A DNA stretch of 64,000 nt, taken from contig CM045993.1 in NCBI GenBank assembly GCA_025175895.1, forward strand, positions 46,256,621 through 46,320,620. The letters are read 5' to 3'. Below the pieces are notes generated by a model. That model did no database searches, was not told the DNA's origin, and saw nothing but the letters and a program-made list of their open reading frames with translations. The position numbers and the translations under genes were made by a program. Source of the stretch: Wurfbainia villosa. Its lineage: Eukaryota; Streptophyta; Magnoliopsida; Zingiberales; Zingiberaceae. Below are positions 12,976 through 23,140 of this stretch, piece after piece (the first letter of the stretch is position 1; each line of letters begins with the position of its first letter).

Positions 12976-14936
12976 ATCCCTAGTCGATGAATTGATGGAT
13001 TTGGACACCATCAATTCTGTCGAGACTAGCACGAGGTATACTCCTTGGTGTATCCAAGCAGCTGATTCTCACTGGCTGGAGACATAGTGATGTCCGGAGT
13101 TAATTGTGGATGCTAGTTATGGTAACTAGTTCATTGGAGTGACCAGCCGTAAGACTTCATATGGTTCTCTGCATATATAGATATGTCAATGAAGTTCTTA
13201 CTGTGGCTTAAGTGCGATGTTCCTTTGACTTGCGGTATTCAAGTCATCTTGATCATAGAGACTTATGCTTTGACATCTTAAGCAAGCATCTCTAAGGAGA
13301 TGTGGACCCGGGATGATTGGGTATAAGTCGAAGTGATCGAAGGTGTTTGAATAGCCTATAAAGGATTCACCACTCCTTGCAAGGAGATGTATACCCATGG
13401 CCTCTCATCGGATTGTTACTAAAGTCTTTGGCCAAAGCATTACATGTTTAGAGTAAGGTACTCTTCGATACATGTGGAGTAACTAGAATCAAGAGGAGAA
13501 ATGATATTTGGGCTAGGTGATTTAGTCACTAGACCGGACACTATGTATTGCTAACCAAGTTATAAGATGAGTAAGAGCAATACGTAACGATTCATTCGAC
13601 AGCAAGGGTTTCAGAAATAGTTCTGGATCAACCGTTGATCTTTTCGGTTAATTGGGGATCATGATGTACTATTAGGTGCCACTCATGATCGTTCTATAAT
13701 TAATGGTTAATTATAGACGGCCAACATAAATCGAGAACCTATTTGGTCACACGCACAACGAGCGTAATCCGAAGGATTTAAAACGAGCTTGAGAATGGGA
13801 TTCTCAGACCGAGAGAAACTAGGTTTTGTTGGACCAAACAAGAAGCAAGCATGAAATCGTTTCAGTCGCAATGGAAGCGTGGATGGGCCATGTCTTATGA
13901 AGACATAATGGATGAACCAAAATGGTTTGGTTCTAATCCAATGGAGGAGAATAAACCAAAGGGTTTGGTTTATTTTAAACGAATGAACCAAAAGTTGGTT
14001 CGGTTCATTTTAACTTAAAATAAACCATCATGGTTTGGTTTATTTTAACTTATCTTAATGGAGCGGGTTAACGGGCGTCCAATAACCGTTAAGAGAATTA
14101 GTTCTCTATAAAAGAGGGCTTAAGGGATAATTAAGCCCTAATCCAAAAACCCCTAGCCCTAAGGTTGCCGCCCACCTCCTCCTTGGAGCTCTCGGTGCCA
14201 ACCTATTGCCGCCGCCCAAAGCTCCTCCAACCGGCGTCCAGAAGGCTGCTTCCTTCCCCCGCGTCGAGCTGCTGCCGGTTAGTGCTCCGGTGATCTCCTT
14301 CAAGTTTGGCATCAAGGTGAGCTCTATCTCCCTTGGTTGGCCGGCGCCTATCACCTCCACCAAAGCTGTCCAGTTTTCTGGACAGCTTGTTCTCCTCTCG
14401 TCGGAGCGTCGTTTGGACGACGGTTAGAGCTCCGACAGCGGCTAACTTACCGGGGATTTGATCTCCGGTAATCCTCTGAAGTGGAGGACGAAGGATTCGT
14501 CAATTGGTTAACGAATACCTCTCCGGAGAAGCGAGTTTTGAGAACTCGTATTAGGATCCGAATTTTGATTCGGATCGTGATCATCTCTCGATCACGTCGT
14601 CTTCAACACGAGGCTAGTAACCCGTACGAAGACGAAGCTCGTGGCTTAGCGAAGTCATCCCGAGGAACTCGGCATGGATACGGATAGAGACGATTCTAGC
14701 AAGGATCGTTCCGGTTGATGTCGTTCCGCTACATGTCATACGAAAGGTATAACGTAGATAAATTTCCTTTTATTGCAAATTTAAATTTACGGTTATGTCT
14801 ACACTTGTTGTAATATGCATGCGTGTGTTGTTTGTATTGTAATAAATGTAGATTTATTATTTTTATTGCTTCCGCTGTGTTCATGTTTACGAAACGTGAT
14901 CGAACACACACACACCGCGGTGCCGAAAACCCAACA
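12976..14936 (+). mobile_element. Copia-type LTR G, 5'-truncated, plus orientation
   Basis: This sequence is matched, inverted, by 21075-22680. It has a TATA box at 14107 and ends in CCCAACA, as Copia LTRs here do. No primer-binding site follows, so it is a 3' or solo LTR, set in Copia pol (H). Its 5' end is hidden behind the Copia D insertion at 12975. Confidence 0.65.
14107..14114 (+). promoter_or_regulatory. TATA box of LTR G
   Basis: TATAAAAG followed by a G-rich start region, placed in the second half of the LTR where the U3/R border is expected. The inverted copy has the weaker TTTTTATAGAG at 21507-21517. Confidence 0.5.
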
Positions 14937-15857
14937 GTTGTATCATATACACGTCCTCGAGTAGGTTTCCATTAAGGAAAGTCATTTTCACATCCATCTG
15001 TCATATCTCATAATCATAATGAGCCGCTATGGCCAGGAGCATCCGAATGGATTTAAGCATATCAACAGGTGAATAGGTCTCGTCATAATCAACACCTTGC
15101 TTTTGACGATACCTTTTCGCCACTAATCTAACCTTATATGTAATCACATTACCATCCATGTCGATTTTCTTCTTGAAAACCCACTTATACCCTATAGGCT
15201 TTATGCCTTCAAGTTGGTCAACCAAGTTTCAAACTTGATTTTCATACATGGAATCTATTTTCGACTTCATGGCGTTAAGCCATTTATCCCTTTCTGAACT
15301 TTTCAGAACTTCTTCATAACTGGTAGGCTCCTCATCATCAATGAGTAACACGTCGTTCGATTCACTTACGATAAATCCATATCTCTCAGGAATGTTGCGT
15401 GTTCTACCAGATCTACGAAGATGTGGTGTCTCAATAGGTCCAGCCGATGACTCATCACTATGAGTTATCGGTTGTAGTGCTTCACCAGGTATCACATCAA
15501 TGTCTATTTGAGTCTCTCGAGCCTCCTCAAGCTCAATGACACTCCCACTGTTTTCTTGCTAGAGAAACTCTTTCTCTAGAAACATAACATGCCTTGAAAC
15601 AAACACCTTTTGTTCCACTAGATGATAGAATTGGTAACCCCTCGTTTCCTTAGGGTATCCAAAAAATAGACATCTATCAGACTTAGCATCTAGTTTGTCT
15701 GATACAGTCCGCTTCACATAAGCAAGACAACCCCATATCTTCAAGTAAGATACATGAGATTTATTACTATTCTATATCTCATATGGAGTAGTGGAGACTA
15801 CCTTGGTTGGCATTCTGTTTAGCAAGTAAGGAGCTGTCTGAAGTGCATAGCTGATGT
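14937..15857 (-). pseudogene. Copia element H, integrase end and RT fragment
   Basis: On the minus strand, 15559-15744 gives the integrase tail MKIWGCLAYVKR and FFGYPKETRGYQFY. 15001-15495 gives the linker and RT start (LNAMKSKIDSMYENQV, IGYKWVFKKKIDMDG, GVDYDETYSPV). 15772-15857 gives APYLLNRMPTKVVSTTPYE. Two frameshifts or stops separate them. RT is cut by LTR G at 14936. Related to the Copia C pol. Confidence 0.85.
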
Positions 15858-15962
15858 ACGCGATCGTGACCTCAAATCTCACGACGGAGGTCATCGAGGA
15901 CTCGAAGCGCACGCTCGTGCTCAACGCCCGTAAGTGCATGGATGTCATCAAGTAATAAAAGA
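15858..15962 (+). other. Short GC-rich coding-like segment of unknown origin
   Basis: Composition changes abruptly inside Copia H. The plus strand has a 34-codon open frame ending in TAA at about 15953 (reads MYAIVTSNLTTEVIEDS and onwards), with C/G-rich third positions like the host IDD exons. The product is not recognised. It may be a captured exon piece or chance. Confidence 0.3.
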
Positions 15963-16316
15963 TTATCGATCCCACAGATACTGGAATTCGAATATCGGTA
16001 TATTCAGTGGTTTAAATTATTCGGACGTAAACTCTAAGAGGTTTTGACTTGTGAGGGATGTCGGTGGACTATACTTTGTACGGTGTCACATGGAGGAGGA
16101 AGGGAGCGTGCCGAGGTCTTTAAAAGTGATTCTAGGACTTCAGTTTCGCTTGTGTGTCACAAAACAATGCTGTCAATTGGCGTTGTCTAGACGTTTAGCT
16201 ATGGTTTTGTGGAAGGGACATCATACACTCTCCCGATGAACCACCACATCTACCAAAAGCTATCTCCACCTAAAAGGACGGGATAGACGATACGAGGATG
16301 CCGAATCAATCCCACT
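15963..16316. other. Unassigned repeat-like DNA
   Basis: No coding frame, RNA or terminal repeat recognised. It lies between the Copia H remnant and the palindromic flank of the chimeric block. Confidence 0.5.
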
Positions 16317-16337
16317 AATAAAAAGGCGCCTTTTTAA
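16317..16337. repeat. Palindromic 21-bp flank, left copy
   Basis: Contains the perfect palindrome AAAAAGGCGCCTTTTT. A copy with two mismatches is at 20669-20689, so the block between is flanked by a direct repeat. Confidence 0.8.
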
Positions 16338-16530
16338 TGTAACGACCTGGCCCCTATTGGCAGAATTCGGCGACTCCTATTGGTCGACGACTGTCGCCCC
16401 TGTTGGCTCGTCGTTACCCACCTGGACTTCCCACCCCTGGAAGTGGGTTTTTGCCTTCCCCAGGATTCGAACTCTAGACCTCCAGGCTAAGTACTAAAGT
16501 TTATGAATCCTGGTAACCAAGTGATCCAGG
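16338..16530 (+). repeat. Left arm of a palindromic (hairpin) element
   Basis: Starts TGTAACGACC. It matches the left arm of the complete hairpin element at 20690-20892 and, reversed, its right arm. It includes CTGGACTTCCCA, a tRNA B-box-like GAGTTCGAATCC on the minus strand, and CCTGGTAACC near the hairpin tip. The partner arm is replaced after CCAGGAT by the tRNA sequence. Confidence 0.75.
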
Positions 16531-16598
16531 ATCAGAGTGGCGCAGCGGAAGCGTGGTGGACCCACAGGTCCCAGGATCGAAACCTGGCTCTGATACCA
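16531..16598 (+). pseudogene. Retro-copied initiator tRNA-Met with CCA tail
   Basis: Begins ATCAGAGTGGCGCAGCGG and ends GGCTCTGATACCA: acceptor stem, D arm, T arm (GGATCGAAACC), discriminator A and the untemplated CCA are all present. Plant initiator tRNA-Met is 75 nt with CCA; this copy is 68 nt because GCCCATA, covering the CAU anticodon and part of its stem, is missing. Nuclear tRNA genes do not encode CCA, so this came from mature tRNA by reverse transcription. It is joined to the LTR through the family's 7-bp spacer. Confidence 0.88.
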
Positions 16599-16605
16599 AA
16601 TAAAT

Positions 16606-19126
16606 TGTCACGCCCTGAAGAAGACCCCGCCAAACAAAAATCCGGCAGCATCTCCCCTGTACGGGTGACAATCCCAATTTACATACAAGGCCTACACGGC
16701 CACAATACATCGGTCAACACGACCGGAATCCAAACTCACACGCAGTTATATAAATTGGCCTCTGGCCATCGACCAAAATAAATGATAAACAGTCTAAAAT
16801 AAATAGACTTACCCCTTCTGCCATCTGGGCAGGAATACTCACCAAAATCCAATCAAACCAAAATCCGAATAAGGTCCATAAGGACACCAAAAATCCAAAT
16901 ACAAAATCAATCTCCAAACCTATACATGTCCTCTAACCAAAATATCCAAACCATAAAGCAAATATCCAAATAAAACATTTACGACGAGTGGGGTCCGGCA
17001 GCTGCACTCTCCTGACAGCTTCATCCTGAAATAGATATAAATCAACGGGGTGAGTTCAAAGAACTCTGCGGGTATAGTAGATATGCAAAGTAAGGTATAG
17101 CTAACAATAAAAATATCATGCCAGTACAGTCTCACATAAATAGGGTATGAAAGCAAGAAATACAAAATGACTGTACTTACCTGAATCTCCTACCCTGATA
17201 TAGGAGCATGTGCCTGACTAGAAGTAATAAAGTCCTGACCATATATAAACATGTATCCTGTATGCATGACAATCATATGCACATCCAAGGCATCAATAAA
17301 AATGCAGCAAACACAATACAAATGCAATCCGTGCAAAGTGCATGTCGTGCCAATGACATGGTCACCCCTGACGCCAGTCAGCCGCCTCACACGCAATGGT
17401 GAAGCCGAGTGGGTAGGGCTATGACAACTGTGCACTCTGCCATCACTGCTCCTGAGTGACCGAGTGGACAGGATGCTGTCGGAGTACACCTATCCTCCTG
17501 CCCCAAACATAGTGGGGGAGCTAAGCTCTCATCTCCCGGTGTCATAGGCCAGAGGAGGGATCCCTGCCCGCTACCACGCTGCCTCATCGCTACCCATGAG
17601 CGGACCAGCGGAGCCTAATAGAGCAACTGCACACACTCTCCTGATGTAACACTAACCCATGAGTGACAGTGTGTTCGGGCCATGTAACTAGCTGCAGCTC
17701 AACAATAATGGAACCCCGTCCAGCTAGCATGCAATCATGCAAAAATGGTGCATGATACTAAAACATGTAAATCCTACTCAAAATACCTATCCGAATAATA
17801 TGTACATATCCCTAATCCATATACTATGATCCAAATCAAACAGGGTAATATAATCATATCCTATCACATGATCTAGTAGGCACCAAAATCACACCAGGCA
17901 TATAAACATGAAAAAGTTTGTAAGCTATCCTAACTAGCATATCAACTTGACTTAATCTAAAAGTTAAGTCAAAATACCCGCCTGAATATATATCCGCAAG
18001 AATGAACCAAATCGTCACGACTGGGGACCTGCCTCGTGACCGAAACCTGCATATAGCATAACTATAGTTAAGCACAAAATACAATTCATCGACAAATCGA
18101 ATAATTAATCGATTTCCTTTATATCCCTATTAACCCAAATCCCATATCCTCCGAATACCATACCGATCAACCGAATAACTCCGGAATCAACCCAAATCGA
18201 CCAATCAAGCTCACCCGCCCTAGGAATTCCACCGACAACCGATACCCCCAACTCAATTTCTCAAATTCACAGTCGACACCTCCAAATCAAACCCTCACAG
18301 CCCCTCTCAGCCGACCACAGCCGTGAAACACCAACCCAAGTAATTCTCCAAACAGGAACATCCCAGCCAACTCAACAACTCGCTCACAGCGCCAATAACC
18401 ACTTCTAAATCCATCAACCCTCCCAATTTGCTCCGTTCGCCGAATACCTCTTACTGCCCTAAAATAGTTTACTCTAACAAAAACTCACCGTCACTGATCA
18501 ATCCGCGCGAAGGGGAAGGCTACGACGACGGAGGCGAGTGAAGAAGGCGGCTGCAGGCGAAGAGAAGGCTCGGCAGTCCTGTGGCCACAATGGCCAGTGC
18601 GCGCGAAAGGGGAAAGAAATCGACGGCCTCTCGTCGACTGCTGCGGTCGCGGAGGGAGTTTACGGCGTCGGACGGCGAAGGGGAGCACGCACCGGGGCGG
18701 CGGCGGCGAGCTCGTGTCGGGCGGCGATGGGCTGCCGACCGCAACGAGGAAAGGGGCGCCGGCGAGAAGAAAGGCTGGCGTCGGGCGCGTGAAGGAATGG
18801 GCGATGCTCGGGGAAGAAGGGTGTCGCCGGTGAAGAAGAGGGCGCCGGCGGAAGTGGGCTCAAAAGGAATCGGCCAAGGAGTCACACAAGCGGGGGAAAA
18901 AGAAAGAAAATAGAAAAAAAGAAATTAGGTTTTCCATCGCGTATTTATCCCCTTTAAATAGACCCCTATAAAGCTCGTTTACTTTATCCCCGTAAAAATC
19001 TCGTACGAAGTCCGTTTAATTCCGGAAAAATTCCTAAAATTCCCTAAAAATCCCGAAAAATTTCCAGGATTATTTCCTTAATTATTTGTCCATTTAATTT
19101 AATATTTTAAATCCACGTATTTAACA
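16606..19126 (-). repeat. Gypsy B LTR (same family as A)
   Basis: Starts TGTCACGCC and ends TTTAACA like the LTRs of A. It is bounded on the left by spacer plus tRNA and on the right by the polypurine tract. A normal 3' LTR would be followed by target DNA, not by a primer-binding site. The GC-rich region 18490-18910 has overlapping open frames that look compositional. Confidence 0.88.
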
Positions 19127-19139
19127 TTCTCCCCCACTA
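19127..19139 (-). other. Polypurine tract of Gypsy B
   Basis: The minus strand reads AGTGGGGGAGAA next to the LTR, identical to the tract of element A. Confidence 0.8.
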
Positions 19140-19206
19140 ACAAAAATTTGGTCCTCAAATTTCCTACTCAGATGCACAACGAGTAAGAAATACCACCTCC
19201 CGTACC

Positions 19207-20478
19207 TTAAGTAAACAAGTGGGGGTATTGAGCTCTGATCTTTTCCTCGAGCTCCCAAGTAGCCTCCTCGTTGGTATGGTGACTCCACCCGACCTTGACA
19301 AGTCGCACAACCTTGTTCCGCAACTGTCGTTCCTTGAAATCCAAAATCCGTACCGGAACCTTTACGTATGTAGCATCAGGTTGAATGGAACCTGATACAT
19401 CTGATAGAATATGTGTAGAATCTGGCACATACTTCCTCAGCATAGACACATGGAACACATCATGTATACTCGTCAAAGATGGTGGTAGCGCTAGACGATA
19501 AGCAACTGCTCCGATCCTCTCTAAAATCTCAAACGGACCGATATATCTAGGAGCTAGCATACCACAGAGTCCAAATCTCTTCACCCCTTTCGTGGGTGAA
19601 ACTCGCAGGAATACATGATCACCAATAGAGAACTCCAAAGGTCTCCGTCTACGATCTGCATAACTCTTCTGGCGATCCTGCGCTTCTGCCATCCTACGTC
19701 TGATAGTACGGACCAACTCTGCCTCATGCTGAGCTCTCTGGGGTCCTAGCAACTGGGCCTCCCCAACCTCCTCCCAAAGGGTGGGTGTACGACACTGCCT
19801 ACCATACAATGCCTCATACGGGGCCATTTGGATAGCCGAATGATAACTGTTATTGTAGGCGAATTCCACTAACGACAAATGATCCTCCCAGTTGCCTTCG
19901 AAATCTATAATACAGGACCTCAGCAAATCCTCTAATGTCTGAATGGTCCGCTCAGATCGCTCCATCGATGCGGATGGAATCGATTACTAAACCGATTGTG
20001 TGCCTAAAGCTGCACGCAAACTCGCTGTAACCTAGACGTGAAACGGGGATCTCTATCTGATATAATGCTCAAAGGAACACCATGCAATCTGATGATCTCC
20101 CGACAATACAGCTCTGCCAACCGATCCAGAGAGTCGGTCTTCCGAATCGATAAGAAGTGCGCGGATTTGGTTAGTCGGTCTACGACTACCCAAATCGCGT
20201 CATGGCCTCGACGTGTCCTAGGCAATCCCATCACAAAATCCATAGTAATATGATCCCACTTCCACTCAGGAATAGGAATCCTCTGAAGTAATCCAGCTGG
20301 TCTCTGGTGCTCAGCCTTGACCTGCTGACAAATCAGACATCTAGCTACAAAATCCGCGATGTCTTTCTTCATACCGTTCCACCAATACAAACGCTTTAAA
20401 TCTCGATACATGCGGGTTCCGCCTGGGTGGATCGCAAATCGAGAGCGATGAGCCTCCTGTAGTAACTCCTCCATAACC
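19207..20478 (-). pseudogene. Gypsy B pol 3' end: integrase and chromodomain-type tail (5'-truncated)
   Basis: Two long open stretches. 20004-20474 holds the integrase zinc region (HRSRFAIHPGGTRMYRDLKR, CLICQQVKAEHQ) and the first catalytic residues (MDFVMGLP, SDRDPRF). 19207-19965 holds SERTIQTLEDLL with the third acidic residue, FAYNNSYHSAIQMAPYEALY, the post-integrase tail (HDVFHVSMLRKY) and the end ATWELEEKIRAQYPHLF. One frameshift lies between them near 19970-20000. Upstream pol is absent: sequence stops at CATAACCGGGTG, where the 5S rRNA starts. Element A continues past this point (4741-4760), so this is a true truncation. Confidence 0.9.
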
Positions 20479-20583
20479 GGGTGCGATCATACCAGCACTA
20501 ATGCACCGGATCCCATCAGAACTCCGAAGTTAAGCGTGCTTGGGCGAGAGCAGTACTAGGATGGGTGACCCCCTGGGAAGTCC
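20479..20583 (+). rRNA. 5S rRNA-derived sequence, 3'-truncated
   Basis: Starts at the first base of plant 5S rRNA, GGGTGCGATCATACCAGCAC, and runs through GTTAAGCGTGCTTGGGCGAG and GGATGGGTGACC to TGGGAAGTCC: 105 of about 120 nt. It differs from the usual plant sequence at a few sites (CCGAAG for CCGCAG, GAGCAG for GAGTAG, CCCCCT for CCTCCT). The internal Pol III control boxes are still recognisable. It is fused upstream to Gypsy pol and downstream to a palindrome arm instead of the usual 3' end. Cassandra-type TRIM LTRs are the known plant mobile carriers of 5S sequence; a link is possible but not shown. Confidence 0.9.
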
Positions 20584-20669
20584 AGGTGAGTAACGACGGG
20601 CCAACAGGGGCGACGGTCGTCGACCAATAGGGGTCGCCGAATTTCGCCAATAGGGACCCGGTCATTACA
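20584..20669 (-). repeat. Outer part of palindrome arm, right side of the chimera
   Basis: Reverse complement of the first about 86 bases of the left arm at 16338 (TGTAATGACCGGG against TGTAACGACCTGG). It makes the whole 16338-20669 block look bounded by inverted repeats. Confidence 0.75.
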
Positions 20670-20689
20670 ATAAAAAGACGCCTTTTTAT
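20670..20689. repeat. Palindromic flank, right copy
   Basis: Near-palindrome centred on AAAAAGACGCCTTTTT, copy of 16317-16337. It also forms the head-to-head junction between the chimeric block and the next hairpin element. Confidence 0.75.
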
Positions 20690-21074
20690 TGTAACGACCG
20701 GGCCCCTATTGCTAAATGGCGATTCTATCGTCGACACAATCGTCGCTCGCTGGCTCGTTACTCACCTGGACTTCCCACCCCTGGAAGTGGGTTTTTGCCT
20801 TCCCCAGGATTCGAACTCTAGACCTCCGCCTTCCTCAGGATCCGAACTCTAGACCTCCATGCTAAGTACTAAAGTTTATGAATCCTGGTAACTTGGTTAC
20901 CAGGATTCATAAACTTTAGTACTTAGCCTGGAGGTCTAGAGTTCGAATCCTGGGGAAGGCAAAAACCCACTTCCAGGGGTGGGAAGACGAGGAGAGTAAC
21001 GACGGGCCAACAGGGGCGACGGTCGTCGACAATAGGGGTCGCTGAATTCCGCCAATAGGGGTCGGGTCGTTACA
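20690..21074. mobile_element. 385-bp hairpin (foldback) element
   Basis: Nearly the whole sequence is one inverted repeat: TGTAACGACCGGG at the left end, GGTCGTTACA at the right, arms meeting at GGTAAC-TTG-GTTACC (centre 20894). The left arm is longer (203 against 179 bp) because a short segment ending CTAGACCTCC is duplicated at 20800-20858. No coding capacity. The right arm holds a tRNA B-box-like GAGTTCGAATCC. It sits in LTR G' at 21075. No clear target duplication on the right. Confidence 0.75.
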
Positions 21075-22835
21075 AAATAAGTCCCCAAAACTCGCTTCTC
21101 TGGAGAGGTATTCGTCAACCGTTTGACGAATCCTTCATCCTCCACCTATGAGGATTACCGGAGATCGAATCCCCGGCAAGGTAGCCGCTGTCGGAGCTCT
21201 AAAAGCCATCCAAACGATGCTCCGACACGAAAGAAAAGAAGATGTCCAGAAAACTGGACAGCTTGGTGGAGGAGTTACGCCGGCCCAAAGGAGGAAGGCC
21301 GGTTGCACCTTGGTCACCGGAGCCAAGGGACGTCGAAGGAGGGTCACCAGAGGATGACCGGAAGCAGCTTGGACACCGGCAGTAAGGTGGACGACGACAC
21401 AAAGGCTGGCGGCGTGGGCTGCTTGGGCGGCGGCAAGGAGAAGAGAGGGAAAGGGTGGCTAGGTTTTCCAACACTCAAGTTATCCACGAAAAACCCTTAA
21501 GCCATGTTTTTATAGAGAACATATTCTCCTAATGGTTATTGGTTCATAACCAAAATCCGTTAACTCACTCCAATAACTTAAGTTAAAATAAACCAAACCA
21601 CGTTCGTCTGTTTTAAGTTAAAACGAACCGAACCAACTTTGGTTCATTTGTTTAAAACAAACCAAACTCCTTTGGTTTATTCTCTACCATTGGATTAGAA
21701 CCAAACCAATTTGGTTCATCTTTCATGTCTTCATAAGACTCAGCCCATCCATGCTTCCATTGCGACTGAAACAATTTCATGCTCACTCCTTGTTTGGTCC
21801 AACCAAACCTAGTTTCTCTCGGTCTGAGAATCTCATTCTCAAGCTCGTTTTAAATCCTTTAGATTACGCTCGTTGTGCGTGTGACCAAATAGGTTCTCGA
21901 TTTATATTGGACGTCTATAATTAACCATTAATTACAGAACAATCATGAGTGGCACCTAGTAGTACATCATGATCCTCAATTAATCGAAAAATCAACGGTT
22001 GATCAAGAACCATTTTTGAAACCCTTCAGTAGCTATAATGAATCGTGCCCCGTTCCCTTCATGCATCTTATACCCACTTGGTTCAGGACATGGTCTATAG
22101 TATCAGTCCTCACAAGGCTGACTATGTCACACCTAGCCCAAGTATCATTTCTTCGTCCTACGGATTCTAGTTACTGCACATGTATCCAAGAGTACTTTAC
22201 TCTAAACATATAATGCTTTGGCCAAAGACTTTAGTAACAATCCGACGAGAGGCCATGGGTATACATCTCCTCGCAAGGAGTGGTGAATCGTTTATAGGCT
22301 ATTCAAACACCTTCGGTCACTTCGACTTATACCCAATCATCTCGGGTCCACATCTCCTCAGAGATGCTTGCTTAAAATGTTAAAGCATAAGTCTTCATGA
22401 CCAAGATGACTTGAATACCGCAAGTCAAAGGAACATTGCACTTAAGCTGCAGTAAGAACTTCATTGACATATCCATATATGCAGAGAATCATATGAAGTC
22501 TTACAGCTGGTCACTCCAATAAACTAGTTACCATAACTAGCATCCACAATTAACTCCGGACATCACAATGTCTCCAGCTAGTGAGAATCAGCTGCTTGGA
22601 TACACCAAGAAGTATACCTCGTGCTAGTCTCGACAGAATTGATGGTGTCCAAATCCATTAATTCATCGACTAGGGATAATTCCAATACATCACAATTACA
22701 CATGTAGAGATACTCACTAGTTGTGATCCAATCACAAATTCTTTCATGCTGTGAATCGTATTGCGGGCATTCAGTAAATGAGTTTAAGATCCAATCAAAT
22801 ATATGAAAACATGTATACTCAAATAGTGAATCTCC
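21075..22835 (-). mobile_element. Copia-type LTR G', inverted copy of LTR G
   Basis: Reverse complement matches LTR G over most of its length (GATGTCCGGAGTTAATTGTG; GGTAATC and GAGAAGCGAG blocks). It extends G beyond the Copia D insertion point by about 150 bp (22679-22835). Its other end is cut by the hairpin element. Many small differences show age. Confidence 0.65.
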
Positions 22836-23140
22836 GAAGCAAACTGCTGGAGGCCAAAGAGACCATGACTGCCCAAGCGACCTCCGAAGCAAAGCAGCAT
22901 GAGGAGTTGGCAGCCCAGGCTGAAACAGCCAGGGCTGAACTGGCTTCCTACCAAGCGGGCGAGGAAGGCCGATGGGAGTGGTGCAAGAAGGCTTTCTTGG
23001 TCTCGGAAGAATTTTTCGATATCCTAGGAGGACGCACTGTCGACCTCTTAGAGATAGGCTACGAGGAGCTATCCGACATTTCAAGGAAGTCGGATACCCT
23101 CCCGAAGGAGCCCCGGTCGAGTTCTAGAACCTTTAGAGGC
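22836..23140 (+). pseudogene. Coiled-coil extra ORF of a Tat-type Gypsy element (antisense to pol)
   Basis: An open frame of about 100 codons on the plus strand: alanine- and glutamate-rich helix (SKLLEAKETMTAQATSEAKQ, AAQAETARAELASYQAGEE) followed by RWEWCKKAFLVSEEFFDILG and VDLLEIGYEELSD. It ends at TAG 23141. The integrase of the neighbouring Gypsy remnant is on the opposite strand. Extra ORFs, often antisense and between pol and 3' LTR, are known in plant Tat-lineage elements. The N-terminal part is cut by LTR G'. Function unknown. Confidence 0.55.

Noticed and set aside
16531..16598. Functional nuclear tRNA-Met gene
   Set aside because: It lacks the anticodon, has genomic CCA and is fused to an LTR spacer.
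20479..20583. Functional 5S rRNA gene
   Set aside because: The last about 15 nt are replaced, it stands alone rather than in a 5S array, and no T-run terminator follows directly.
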